NCBI GenBank assembly: GCA_024707325.1 | Contig: JANPZY010000001.1 | Coordinates: 2,108,501-2,172,500, forward strand | DNA from: Opitutus sp. | GTDB taxonomy: Bacteria; Verrucomicrobiota; Verrucomicrobiia; Opitutales; Opitutaceae | Reading direction: 5' to 3' | Length of the DNA stretch: 64,000 nt | In this document: positions 47,789 to 56,029 of the stretch, in pieces | Numbering within the stretch: position 1 is the stretch's first letter | Layout of the letters: each line of letters starts with the position of its first letter | Notes under the pieces: model-generated | The model's input: the letters and a program-made list of their open reading frames with translations, nothing else | Told to the model about the DNA's origin: nothing | Database searches by the model: none | Position numbers and translations under genes: made by a program

Positions 47789-48672
47789 ACCCTGCCGAAC
47801 TTGTTTTCTTCGATGGCGCGTTGCGTCCCGCGAGCGAGGCGGGCTTTCGCGTCGACGATCACGGCGTGTTGTTCGGCTGCGGGTTCTTCGAAACTTTCCG
47901 CACGAGTGGCGGGCGTCCTCACGACTGGAGCCGTCATCGCGACCGGCTCTTCACGGCGTGCGAGCGAGCGGGGATCGAGTTGCCGGTGACTTTTCTCGCG
48001 TGGTTCGAGCCGGCGCTGGCGATGGCCTGCCGTGGTTTGTTGGACGCGCGCGGTTGGGCCGAAGGCGTGTTTCGCTACACGATCACGAGTGGAGCGCCTT
48101 CTTCTGATGGTCGCTATCGTAAGCCGCGAGAACTGCTGTCGGTGCGCGAACTGCCTCCGGAGCCGCCTCCGCACGGCGTTGCGCTGCGCCTTCTGCACCT
48201 GCGGCGCGACACGGGCGAATGGCTGCCGCGTCCGAAAAGCGTCAACTACGCCAACGCCCAAGCCGGACTGCGCGAACTCACTTCCCGCGGTGCCGATGCG
48301 GCCGACGAAGGACTCTTCCTGAGTGCGGACGGATTTATCGTGGAAACACCGCGACAGAATCTCGCCTGGCTTTACGGCGACGAGATTTTCACGCCGGCGA
48401 CCGAACTCGGATGCGTGGCCGGCACCGGCCTTTCCTGGGTCTTCGACCAAGGGCTCGCGTCGCGTTATGTGCGGGCGAGGGTCGAGGATATCGCGGGCGC
48501 CGATGCTGTGTTTGCAGTGAACGCCGTCCGCGGCATCACGCCCGTGGCCTCTATCTGGGATGCTGCTGATCAAAACCAAATCCTCACCTTCGATTCGGCG
48601 GTAAACGAAAAGATCGTCTGGCTGCGGCAGCGGTGGACGGCGGCGTTGGCGGCTACCGCCGCTGCGCGATGA
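47785..48672 (+). CDS. pabC: Aminodeoxychorismate lyase (class IV aminotransferase fold)
   Basis: This 295-residue PLP enzyme releases pyruvate from aminodeoxychorismate to give p-aminobenzoate. The probable PLP lysine lies in LPRPKSVNYANAQAGLRE, and the class IV block DEGLFLSADGFIVETPRQNLAW follows. It starts at the ATGA overlapping the pabB stop. Branched-chain or D-amino-acid aminotransferases share this fold, but the operon context strongly favours PabC. Confidence 0.88.
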   Translation: MNPAELVFFDGALRPASEAGFRVDDHGVLFGCGFFETFRTSGGRPHDWSRHRDRLFTACERAGIELPVTFLAWFEPALAMACRGLLDARGWAEGVFRYTITSGAPSSDGRYRKPRELLSVRELPPEPPPHGVALRLLHLRRDTGEWLPRPKSVNYANAQAGLRELTSRGADAADEGLFLSADGFIVETPRQNLAWLYGDEIFTPATELGCVAGTGLSWVFDQGLASRYVRARVEDIAGADAVFAVNAVRGITPVASIWDAADQNQILTFDSAVNEKIVWLRQRWTAALAATAAAR

Positions 48673-48691
48673 AAAGCGAAGGCTCTCGGAA

Positions 48692-49981
48692 ATGAACTAC
48701 GCGAACGCGTGCGAATACCTGCTTCGACTAAAATCCCGCGGTGTCGCGCTTGGACTGGAGCGGATGCAAGCGTGGGTCGCTGCGCTGGGGAATCCGCATT
48801 TCGCCGTTCCGTGTATCCACTTGGCTGGGACAAACGGCAAAGGTTCCGTGGCTGCGATCCTCGAGGCAATTTTGCGCGTAGCGGGTTGGCGCGTCGGTCT
48901 CTACACCTCGCCGCATCTGGTTCGGCTCGGCGAACGAATCCAGATCAACCGCGAACCGCTCTCGAACGAGCAGATCGCCGGATGGGTGGGGGAGCTCGCG
49001 CCCATCGCCGATCGACTTGCATCCGCGGCGGATTCCCCCGGCGGCCCGAGCTATTTCGAGTTCATGACAGGGATGGCTTTCGCGCATTTTCAGCGCGAGA
49101 AATGCGACATTGCCGTGATCGAAACCGGCCTCGGCGGGCGGCTCGACGCGACGAACGTCGTCGCTCCCCTCGCGACCGGTATCACGTCGATCGGATTCGA
49201 TCATTGCGAGATGTTGGGCGGCACCCTCGACGCCATCGCTCGCGAGAAGGCCGGTATCATAAAACCGAATACGCCGCTCGCGATTGGCATCCTTCCTTCT
49301 GCAGCCGAAACGGTGGTGCGTGAAGTCGCCGCGCAGAAAAACGCCGCCGTCTCTTCCGTTCGCGAAACATTTGGCGATGATCCTGCGCGGTATCCCCGAT
49401 CCGCGCTCGCGGGAGTGCATCAGCGGATCAACGCCGCCACCGCCACGCTTCTCGCGCGCAGTTTGTCGGCGCACTGGCGCATTGATGATGCCACGATCGC
49501 CGCCGGCCTCGCCGGCGTGAACTGGCCCGGACGCTGGCAGCGTTTCGAGATCGACGGACGCCTCGTCGTCGTGGACTCGAGTCACAACGAAGAGGGCGCA
49601 CGTTCGCTCTCTTTGCTGCTCGATGAACTGTGCGCCGAACGCGGGCGTCCACCGATCGTGGTCGTGGGCGTCTTGGGTGCAAACCGAGCCAGGCCACTAC
49701 TCGAAGTGGTGACCCGCCGCGCTGCGCAGATCGTCTTTGTCGTGCCGGACCAGCCGCGCGCGTGTTCGTTCGAGGATCTGGAGAGCCTGCTTTCGGATTC
49801 GCCTCGTCCGCCCGTTTCTCGATCTTCTGTGTCCGAGCTGTTTCCATCCCGCAATCGCTGTGCATTGGGCTCGCCGAGTGACACCATCGTGGTGACCGGG
49901 TCGATCTACCTTGCGGGCGAGGTGCTTGCCCGTCTCGAAGGTCGTGCCGACGGTCCGGAGAGCCGTTTGCAGGACTTCTAG
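48692..49981 (+). CDS. folC: Folylpolyglutamate/dihydrofolate synthase
   Basis: This 429-residue Mur-ligase-family enzyme adds glutamate to dihydropteroate and extends folate tails. The ATP loop is IHLAGTNGKGSVAAI. YTSPHLVRLGERI, ETGLGGRLDATN and GFDHCEMLGGTLDAIAREKAGIIK are FolC-specific, and WPGRWQRFEID...VDSSHNEEG lies in the C-terminal domain. It is the last gene of the pabB-pabC-folC run and completes the folate cluster, except for folE and folA, which are not in the window. Confidence 0.95.
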   Translation: MNYANACEYLLRLKSRGVALGLERMQAWVAALGNPHFAVPCIHLAGTNGKGSVAAILEAILRVAGWRVGLYTSPHLVRLGERIQINREPLSNEQIAGWVGELAPIADRLASAADSPGGPSYFEFMTGMAFAHFQREKCDIAVIETGLGGRLDATNVVAPLATGITSIGFDHCEMLGGTLDAIAREKAGIIKPNTPLAIGILPSAAETVVREVAAQKNAAVSSVRETFGDDPARYPRSALAGVHQRINAATATLLARSLSAHWRIDDATIAAGLAGVNWPGRWQRFEIDGRLVVVDSSHNEEGARSLSLLLDELCAERGRPPIVVVGVLGANRARPLLEVVTRRAAQIVFVVPDQPRACSFEDLESLLSDSPRPPVSRSSVSELFPSRNRCALGSPSDTIVVTGSIYLAGEVLARLEGRADGPESRLQDF

Positions 49982-50049
49982 CCCCGCAAAAGCCCCAACT
50001 TTACCCTTTACAGCCTCCCGGCCGTTCTCTGTTTTCGACCGCTCTTCCC

Positions 50050-50244
50050 ATGCAAAAGACCAAAAAGTCCGTTGCCAAGCGCTTCAAGCTGACCGCCAAG
50101 GGCAAGCTCGTGCGCCGCACGCCGGGATTCCGTCACTTGCTGGCCTCCAAGAGCACGAAGCAGAAGCGTCGTGCCTCGCGGGACAAGCTCGTGGCTGACG
50201 GTCACGCGGAGGCGCTCAAGCGCGCCCTTCCGTTCGGCCTCTAA
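50050..50244 (+). CDS. rpmI: 50S ribosomal protein L35
   Basis: This 64-residue basic protein matches L35: KTKKSVAKRFKLTAKGKLVRR, then RHLLASKSTKQKR. Full length. No infC (IF3) gene precedes it, unlike the common infC-rpmI-rplT order; folC is upstream instead. Confidence 0.97.
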   Translation: MQKTKKSVAKRFKLTAKGKLVRRTPGFRHLLASKSTKQKRRASRDKLVADGHAEALKRALPFGL

Positions 50245-50331
50245 ACCTCCGACGCGCGTATCTATAACTTCGCAGCCAGGTGATCACTTAGCCGACCTAG
50301 CCGCGACTAACCTATAAAGGAATAAACCAAC

Positions 50332-50712
50332 ATGGCTCGTGCAACTAACTCCCCCGCGTCGCGCAAGCGCCGCAAGAAAGTGCTGAAATACGCCAAGGGC
50401 TATTTCGGCAACAAATCGAAGCTGTTCCGCTACGCCAAGGAAGCGGTTCAGCACGCCTGGCAATACGCCTACGCTGCTCGCCGCAAGAAGAAGGGCGACT
50501 TCCGCAGCCTCTGGATCGTGCGCCTTAACGCGGCCTGCCGCGCTAACAACATCAGCTACAGCCGCTTCATCGAAGGTCTGAAGGCCGCCAACATCGGCCT
50601 CGACCGCAAGGTCCTCAGCGACCTCGCGATTCGCGATGAGGTCGCCTTTGCCGCCCTGGTCAAGCAAGCCCAGGACGCGTTGAAGGCCAAGGCCGCTGCT
50701 GCGAAAGCCTAA
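50332..50712 (+). CDS. rplT: 50S ribosomal protein L20
   Basis: This 126-residue protein helps 50S assembly and often represses its own operon. It shows ARATNSPASRKRRKKVLKYA, GYFGNKSKLFRYAKEAVQHA, then FRSLWIVRLNAACRANNISYSRFIEGLK. AAGGA lies 12 bases before the ATG. It follows rpmI by 87 bases. Confidence 0.97.
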   Translation: MARATNSPASRKRRKKVLKYAKGYFGNKSKLFRYAKEAVQHAWQYAYAARRKKKGDFRSLWIVRLNAACRANNISYSRFIEGLKAANIGLDRKVLSDLAIRDEVAFAALVKQAQDALKAKAAAAKA

Positions 50713-50726
50713 TCGCCTGACAATAC

Positions 50727-50808
50727 GCGAGCCGGGATAAGGCTCGCCTCCCTGTCTCACTTTACGGAGGACGGGCCTCGATACCGGGGCGCCGTCCTCT
50801 TTCGTTTT
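50727..50808 (+). terminator. Double hairpin terminator after rplT
   Basis: GCGAGCC / GGCTCGC (50727-50747) is followed by a longer hairpin GAGGACGG / CCGTCCTC (50767-50799) with trailing T residues. The second hairpin with its T run is the likelier terminator. Confidence 0.7.
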
Positions 50809-50847
50809 CCACCACGCACGCGGCACGTCGCCAACTCCCAAGGATTT

Positions 50848-50875
50848 CTCTGTGAACTCCGTGCCTCTGTGGTTC
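50848..50875. repeat. Half-site of the TTACACAGAGG-type repeat before pheS
   Basis: CTCTGTGAACTCCGTGCC and TCTGTGG repeat the CTCCGTGCCTC vocabulary of the arms at 52000 and 59571. No opposite arm is seen here. It ends 15 bases before the pheS start. Confidence 0.6.
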
Positions 50876-50889
50876 AATTGATCTTCCCC

Positions 50890-51933
50890 ATGCAGGAACA
50901 ACTCTCCGCTCTCACCGCCAAGGCTCAGACCGAATTTGCTTCGCTGAAAACGCGCCCCGAGTTCGAAGCCGCCAAGGCCCGCTACGTGGGCCCCAACGGC
51001 GAACTCACCGCGCTCATGAAGCAGATGGGTTCCCTGCCGAAGGAGCAAAAGCCGGTCGTCGGCAAACTCATCAACGAGGCCAAGACGCAGATCGCCGCGC
51101 TCCTCGAGGCCGCGCTCCGCACGATCGAGTCTACCGAACTTCAAGCGCAGCTCGGGCCCGCGATCGACCCGACGCTCCCGTCGCCTGATTTCGGTCCCGG
51201 CACGTCCCACCCGCTCACGCTGGTGCGGGAGGAGATGTGCCGCATCCTCCGCAAGGTCGGCTTCACGGTCGCCGACGGCCCGGAAGTCGAGACGGAGTAT
51301 TACTGCTTCGACGCGCTCAACACGCCGGCCGATCACCCCGCGCGCGACGCGCAGGACACGTTTTATCTCCCGACGTCCGCCCGCTTCGGCAACGTCTCGA
51401 AAAAGAATCCCGACGAGAAATATCTGCTGCGCACGCACACCTCGTCGGTGCAGATCCGCACGATGCTCAAGGGCGAACCACCGATCCGCATCGTTTCGCC
51501 CGGCCGCGTGTATCGCCGCGACACGACCGACGCCACGCACTCGGCGAATTTTCACCAGCTCGAGTGCCTCTACGTGGACAAGAACGTCACCGTCCGCGAC
51601 CTGAAGGCGCTGCTCGACTACATCTTCGCCTCGCTCCTCGGCAAAGAAACGAAGACCCGCTTCCGTCCGCACTACTTCGGCTACACCGAGCCGAGCTTCG
51701 AAGTGGATCTCTCCGCCAAGCACCTGCCCAAGGTGAGGAAGGAGTGGATCGAGATCGGCGGTTGCGGCATGGTCGATCCGACCGTGTTCGAGGCCGTCGG
51801 CTACGATCCCGAAGTCTGGAGCGGTTATGCGTTCGGCATGGGTCTCGAGCGCCTCGCGATGCTGCTCTACGGCATCGATGACATCCGCTACTTCTACCAA
51901 AACGACCTCCGCTTCCTGAAACAATTCGCCTGA
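50890..51933 (+). CDS. pheS: Phenylalanyl-tRNA synthetase alpha subunit
   Basis: This 347-residue class II synthetase subunit charges tRNA-Phe as part of an alpha2-beta2 tetramer. An N-terminal coiled-coil binds tRNA (residues 1-85). Motif 1 is around HPLTLVREEMCRIL, FYLPTSARF and LLRTHTSSVQ follow, motif 2 is GRVYRRDTTDATHSANFHQLE, and motif 3 is FGMGLERLAMLLYG. The start at 50890 is the first ATG that gives the family N-terminus. Confidence 0.97.
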   Translation: MQEQLSALTAKAQTEFASLKTRPEFEAAKARYVGPNGELTALMKQMGSLPKEQKPVVGKLINEAKTQIAALLEAALRTIESTELQAQLGPAIDPTLPSPDFGPGTSHPLTLVREEMCRILRKVGFTVADGPEVETEYYCFDALNTPADHPARDAQDTFYLPTSARFGNVSKKNPDEKYLLRTHTSSVQIRTMLKGEPPIRIVSPGRVYRRDTTDATHSANFHQLECLYVDKNVTVRDLKALLDYIFASLLGKETKTRFRPHYFGYTEPSFEVDLSAKHLPKVRKEWIEIGGCGMVDPTVFEAVGYDPEVWSGYAFGMGLERLAMLLYGIDDIRYFYQNDLRFLKQFA

Positions 51934-51942
51934 CGAACCAAG

Positions 51943-52038
51943 TTACACAGAGGGCACGAGAGGACTCACGAAGAGCACAGAGAAAATCCAACCTCATCCT
52001 CCGTGACCCCTGTGCCGCCTCTGGTGCCCTTTGTGTAA
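51943..52038. repeat. MITE-like inverted repeat between pheS and pheT
   Basis: Two 40-bp arms (51943-51982 and 51999-52038) are inverted copies of each other with scattered mismatches: one starts TTACACAGAGGGCACGAGAG, the other reads back as TTACACAAAGGGCACCAGAG. The loop is 16 bases. The arms match the repeats flanking the GxxExxY gene at 59145 and 59594. It fills the pheS-pheT gap almost exactly and would form a long hairpin in the shared mRNA. Confidence 0.85.
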
Positions 52039-52054
52039 TCTCCGACTTCTTCCC

Positions 52055-54511
52055 GTGAAAATTTCTCTCAACTGGCTCCGCGACTACGTCGACCTCACGG
52101 CTTCGGCCGACGAAATCTGCCGTGCGATCACTTTCCTCGGCTTCGAGGTCGAGCAGGTCATCTCCACCGGCGCGCCGAAACTCGATAACGTCATCGTCGG
52201 CGAGATCCTCACGCGCGACAAACACCCCAACGCCGACAAGCTCTCGGTCTGCACCGTCGACGTCGGCCCGGCCGGTGGCGTGAAAACCATCGTCTGCGGC
52301 GCGCCCAATTGCGACGCCGGCAACCGCGTGCCCGTCGCGCTCCCCGGCGCCGTGCTCCCGGGTAATTTCGTCATCAAGCAATCGAAGATCCGCGGCCAGT
52401 CTTCCGACGGCATGATGTGCGCCGCCGACGAACTCGGTATCGGTTCCGATCACGCGGGACTATTGCTGCTCACGGGCTCGCCCGCGCTCGGCACGCCGAT
52501 CAACGACGTGCTGCCTCCCGGCGACACGGTGTTCGACATCGAGATCACGCCCAATCGCCCTGACGCGCTTTCGCACCTCGGCATCGCTCGCGAACTCGCT
52601 GCGTGGTTCAAGCTCCCGCTCAAATACCCGCAGGAAAAATTCCGCGGCGACGTGGGCTCGGCTGCGCGCCCCGATCTGCTGCGCAATGTTTCCGTTCTTT
52701 CTGCCGAAGACTGCCCGCTCTACACCGCGCACGTCATCACCGGCATCAAGATCGGTCCGTCGCCCGATTGGATGCAGCGCCGCCTCGCGGCCGTGGGCCT
52801 TCGTCCGATCAACAACGTCGTCGACGTCGGCAACTACGTGATGCTCGAGACCGGCCAGCCGCTGCACGCGTTCGACGCGAAGAAACTCGGTGGCAACGAA
52901 ATCGTCGTCCGCCGCGCCACCGAGGGTGAGAAACTCACCACGCTCGACGGCAAGGAGCGCACGCTCACCAACCAGATGCTCGTGATCGCCGACGCGGAAA
53001 AGCCGGTCGTCGTTGCCGGCATCATGGGCGGCGAGAACTCCGGCGTGTCCGACGACACGACCGACCTCGTCCTCGAGTGCGCGATCTTCAAGCGCCAGTC
53101 CGTCCGCGCCACGTCGCGCAAACTCGGTCTCTCCTCCGATTCGTCCTACCGCTACGAGCGCGGCGTCGATCCGCATGGTGCGCTCGAAGCCGCGTGGCGC
53201 GCCATCGATCTCATCCTCGAAACCGCCGGCGGCCAGGTCGTCGGTCCGGTGTTCAAGATTGGCAGCGAAGTGCCGTGGCAGCGTGAGATCGTCGTCACGC
53301 ACGACTACATCACCGAAAAACTCGGCTTCGATATTCCCGCCGAGGACATGCGCGCCGCATTCGAAGCGCTCGAACTCAAGATCACGCGCGAAGAACCTAC
53401 CGACAAACGTGGCCCGGCGTGGACGGTTTCCGTTCCGAGCTGGCGCGACGACCTCGATCGTCCGATCGATCTCGTCGAGGAAGTGCTCCGCATTTACGGC
53501 ACGGAGAAAATTCCTGCCACGGTCGTCACGTCGCCCGGTCTCGTGCGCGATGACGACTCGATCGTTCATTTCAATCGCCGCGTGACCGATTACCTCGTGG
53601 GCCACGATTTCCACGAGTGCGTCAACTACACGCTGCGTCCCGCGAAGGAACTCGCCGCTTGGGTGCCGCAGACTGCGGCTGCCGAGCTCGCGCTGGCGAA
53701 TCCGTTCGTCGAAGACCAGTCGCACCTGCGGCCCACGTTGATCTCGGGCCTGCTCGAATCGCTGAAACTCAATCAGTCTCGCGGCGTCGCGGTTTCGCGC
53801 CTCTTCGAAACCGGTCGCGTGTTTCTCGAGCACAACGGTCAGAATCTCGAGTGCGCGGGCGTCGGCTTCATCATCGCCGAAGACGCCGACCGCCGCTGGA
53901 AGCAGCGCGAAGGCGCCGACTTCTTCGCCGCGAAGCATCACATCGCTGCGCTCGCGACTGCGGCCGGCATCGATTTCGCGCGCCAGCCGCTCGCGCCGGT
54001 TTCCGCGCCGACGTTCGGCTGGCAGGAAGGTCACGCTGCCGGCGCCGGCGAAGTTTCGCAGGGCGGCTGGACGGTTCGTCTCGGCCTCCTCGATCTCGCG
54101 ATGACGAAAGCGCTCGGCATCGAGGGCAAAGTTTACGCCGGCATGTTCGCGATTCTGCCGGAGAAACTTTCCTCCGACACCGCGCGCCGCCGCTACTCCG
54201 ACTTCAGCCTCTTCCCGGCCGCGCTGCGCGACCTCGCGCTCGTCGTCGATGTCGCCACGACGTCCGACGAAGTGCGCAAAACACTCACGAAGCTCGCGCG
54301 CGCCGCGGTCGGCAACGCCTTCGCGGTCGAAAACGTTTCCGTCTTCGACGTGTATCAAGGCACGGGCGTCCCCGAGGGCAAAAAGAGCCTCGCGTTCGCG
54401 CTCACGTTCCGCGCCGCCGACCGCACGTTGAAGGACGAGGAGGTCAACGCGGCCTTCCAAAAGATTCAGGACGAACTCGCGCGCACGACCGCCTGGGTCG
54501 TCCGCAAGTAA
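52055..54511 (+). CDS. pheT: Phenylalanyl-tRNA synthetase beta subunit
   Basis: This 818-residue subunit starts at a GTG (MKISLNWLRDYVDL). It holds an EMAP/OB-fold tRNA-binding domain (residues 40-150; VCTVDVGP, VCGAPNC), the B3/B4 editing domain (NNVVDVGNYVMLETGQPLHAFD), the catalytic-like core (RYERGVDP), and a C-terminal anticodon-binding ferredoxin domain (RDLALVVDVATT ... LAFALTFRAADRTL). Full length. Context: pheS lies 121 bases upstream with a MITE-like hairpin between the genes. Confidence 0.97.
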   Translation: MKISLNWLRDYVDLTASADEICRAITFLGFEVEQVISTGAPKLDNVIVGEILTRDKHPNADKLSVCTVDVGPAGGVKTIVCGAPNCDAGNRVPVALPGAVLPGNFVIKQSKIRGQSSDGMMCAADELGIGSDHAGLLLLTGSPALGTPINDVLPPGDTVFDIEITPNRPDALSHLGIARELAAWFKLPLKYPQEKFRGDVGSAARPDLLRNVSVLSAEDCPLYTAHVITGIKIGPSPDWMQRRLAAVGLRPINNVVDVGNYVMLETGQPLHAFDAKKLGGNEIVVRRATEGEKLTTLDGKERTLTNQMLVIADAEKPVVVAGIMGGENSGVSDDTTDLVLECAIFKRQSVRATSRKLGLSSDSSYRYERGVDPHGALEAAWRAIDLILETAGGQVVGPVFKIGSEVPWQREIVVTHDYITEKLGFDIPAEDMRAAFEALELKITREEPTDKRGPAWTVSVPSWRDDLDRPIDLVEEVLRIYGTEKIPATVVTSPGLVRDDDSIVHFNRRVTDYLVGHDFHECVNYTLRPAKELAAWVPQTAAAELALANPFVEDQSHLRPTLISGLLESLKLNQSRGVAVSRLFETGRVFLEHNGQNLECAGVGFIIAEDADRRWKQREGADFFAAKHHIAALATAAGIDFARQPLAPVSAPTFGWQEGHAAGAGEVSQGGWTVRLGLLDLAMTKALGIEGKVYAGMFAILPEKLSSDTARRRYSDFSLFPAALRDLALVVDVATTSDEVRKTLTKLARAAVGNAFAVENVSVFDVYQGTGVPEGKKSLAFALTFRAADRTLKDEEVNAAFQKIQDELARTTAWVVRK

Positions 54512-54674
54512 GTCCCGCGTCGCGCCAGATTCCGGCCCGGCTCGTGCCAATGTGCGCACCGAGTCGGGCCTTTTTTGCGTCCCGGGTCGGGACAAAGTCC
54601 GCACCGGGTCGAGCCAAGGTCCGTCCCACGTCGCGATAAGGTGCGGACAAGGTCGTGCCACGGTGCGGCACGAA
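54505..54674. repeat. 22-bp degenerate tandem array, copy 4 (8 units)
   Basis: Units end at 54526, 54548, 54570, 54593, 54615, 54637, 54659 and (running into the next gene) 54681. All spacings are 22 bp except one of 23. Orientation is as in array 2. It lies between the convergent pheT and response-regulator genes and touches both. Confidence 0.88.
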
Positions 54675-55883
54675 TCAGGTCGCGAGTCCGACGCTGGTGC
54701 TGAGGCGGATGAAATGCCGTGAGAGCGGGCTGGGCGAGTGCACGGGAACGGCGGGCACCTCACCGACGGTCAGCTCTGAAAACTCGCGGAGTTTCTCGAT
54801 GAGATTTTCCTTCAACACGACTCCCGCGTGCAGCAACGGCAACTGATGCGTCGTCGCGGGCGGATACGCTTCGGCGAGGAGATCGAACGGCCGCAATTGT
54901 CCGGCGGCTTTCTCGAGGCGGGGACTGGCGTGCGTCACGAACGTCACGGTGACGATCGCCGAACCCAGTTTGTAGTGATGGCGGAGCGCCGGTTCTTCGG
55001 TGAGAAGCGGATTGAGCCGTTCGGGGTAGCCGAGCGCGTGAACGGGGAGCGGCGCCATGACTTCGCCGCCCATCGCCTGCAGCACGGAGCGCAGAGATTC
55101 GCGCAACGAAAGTTGCATGCGACTGCAAATAGAGCGCGCGGCGTCGCGGTCGGGCTGCTCGTATCCAAAATTTGAGCACAGTTGGCGGCGGCTGGCGTCG
55201 TCGACCTCGAGAAACATATCCAGCCATTGCTGTTCTTTCGTGAGCAGCAGGCTGGCCCACGCGACGACGCGCGCCTGCGGATTTCCCTGCGCCATGCGGA
55301 ACGGCATGTTGGGTTCGCCGCAGTGGCGCATCGCGCCGGCGACGACCGTGTCGATCTGGTGTTTCTCGAGTGCGGCGACGCCGGTGGGGCGGGCGGGTGC
55401 GGAAATCTCGGGCGCGGCGGGAGCGGCTTCGGCCGCAGGTTGAGCAGGTTGTCCACGGCCAGCGGCGAGTTGGCGCTCGAGCTCGGCAATGCGATTGCGC
55501 AGCTCGGATTGTTGCTGGAGGTGACGCATCGCCAGGCGGAGACGCGCCTGAAGCTCGAGGATGTTGAACGGTTTCGAAATGAAATCGTCTGCTCCGGCGT
55601 CCAGGGCGGCGGCGAGGTCGGACTTTTCTTTTCGCGAGGTGAGGATCAGCAGGTAGGGCTGGATCTCGAACGTGTGCTGACGGAGTTTGGTGCAGAGTTC
55701 GGGACCGCTGAGGCCGGGCATCATCCAGTCGAGCACCGCGATTTGCGGTGCGCCGGGCTCGGTCATCACGCGCAAAGCGCTAAGCCCGTCCTCCGCGACA
55801 ACGACATCGTAGTTCGATTGCCGCAGAAACGTGGACAGGACCTTTCTGGCGACGGGGTCATCGTCAGCGACCAGAATTGTCAT
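54675..55883 (-). CDS. Response regulator with unrecognised output domain (1)
   Basis: This 402-residue protein has an N-terminal receiver domain (residues 1-120) with acidic pocket ADDD, the phospho-acceptor Asp in AVLDWMMPGLSG and conserved FISKPF. A coiled-coil helix and an Ala/Pro linker (residues 120-170) lead to a C-terminal domain of about 220 residues that I do not recognise. No HTH, GGDEF, EAL, HD-GYP or ATPase motif is visible. It is the paralogue of the next gene and probably arose by tandem duplication. No histidine kinase is nearby. Confidence 0.82.
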   Translation of the reverse strand: MTILVADDDPVARKVLSTFLRQSNYDVVVAEDGLSALRVMTEPGAPQIAVLDWMMPGLSGPELCTKLRQHTFEIQPYLLILTSRKEKSDLAAALDAGADDFISKPFNILELQARLRLAMRHLQQQSELRNRIAELERQLAAGRGQPAQPAAEAAPAAPEISAPARPTGVAALEKHQIDTVVAGAMRHCGEPNMPFRMAQGNPQARVVAWASLLLTKEQQWLDMFLEVDDASRRQLCSNFGYEQPDRDAARSICSRMQLSLRESLRSVLQAMGGEVMAPLPVHALGYPERLNPLLTEEPALRHHYKLGSAIVTVTFVTHASPRLEKAAGQLRPFDLLAEAYPPATTHQLPLLHAGVVLKENLIEKLREFSELTVGEVPAVPVHSPSPLSRHFIRLSTSVGLAT

Positions 55884-56029
55884 GGGGTGGGGTGCCTCTT
55901 TATCGGCACGAAAACGAAACGCTTGAGCGGCATCGGGCCGCTTCAGCGAAGTTTTCCCATTATTCCGGAGAAGCGAAAATCGCTCGCAACGAAGAGTCCG
56001 CGATCGGGGCCGCTCGCCGTCGGTCCGCG

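Noticed and set aside
52460..54763. Long minus-strand open frame opposite pheT
   Set aside because: A GC-driven shadow of a conserved gene; composition is Arg/Asp/Ala-rich without domain features. The same applies to minus-strand frames opposite the TonB receptor, bamA and gatA.
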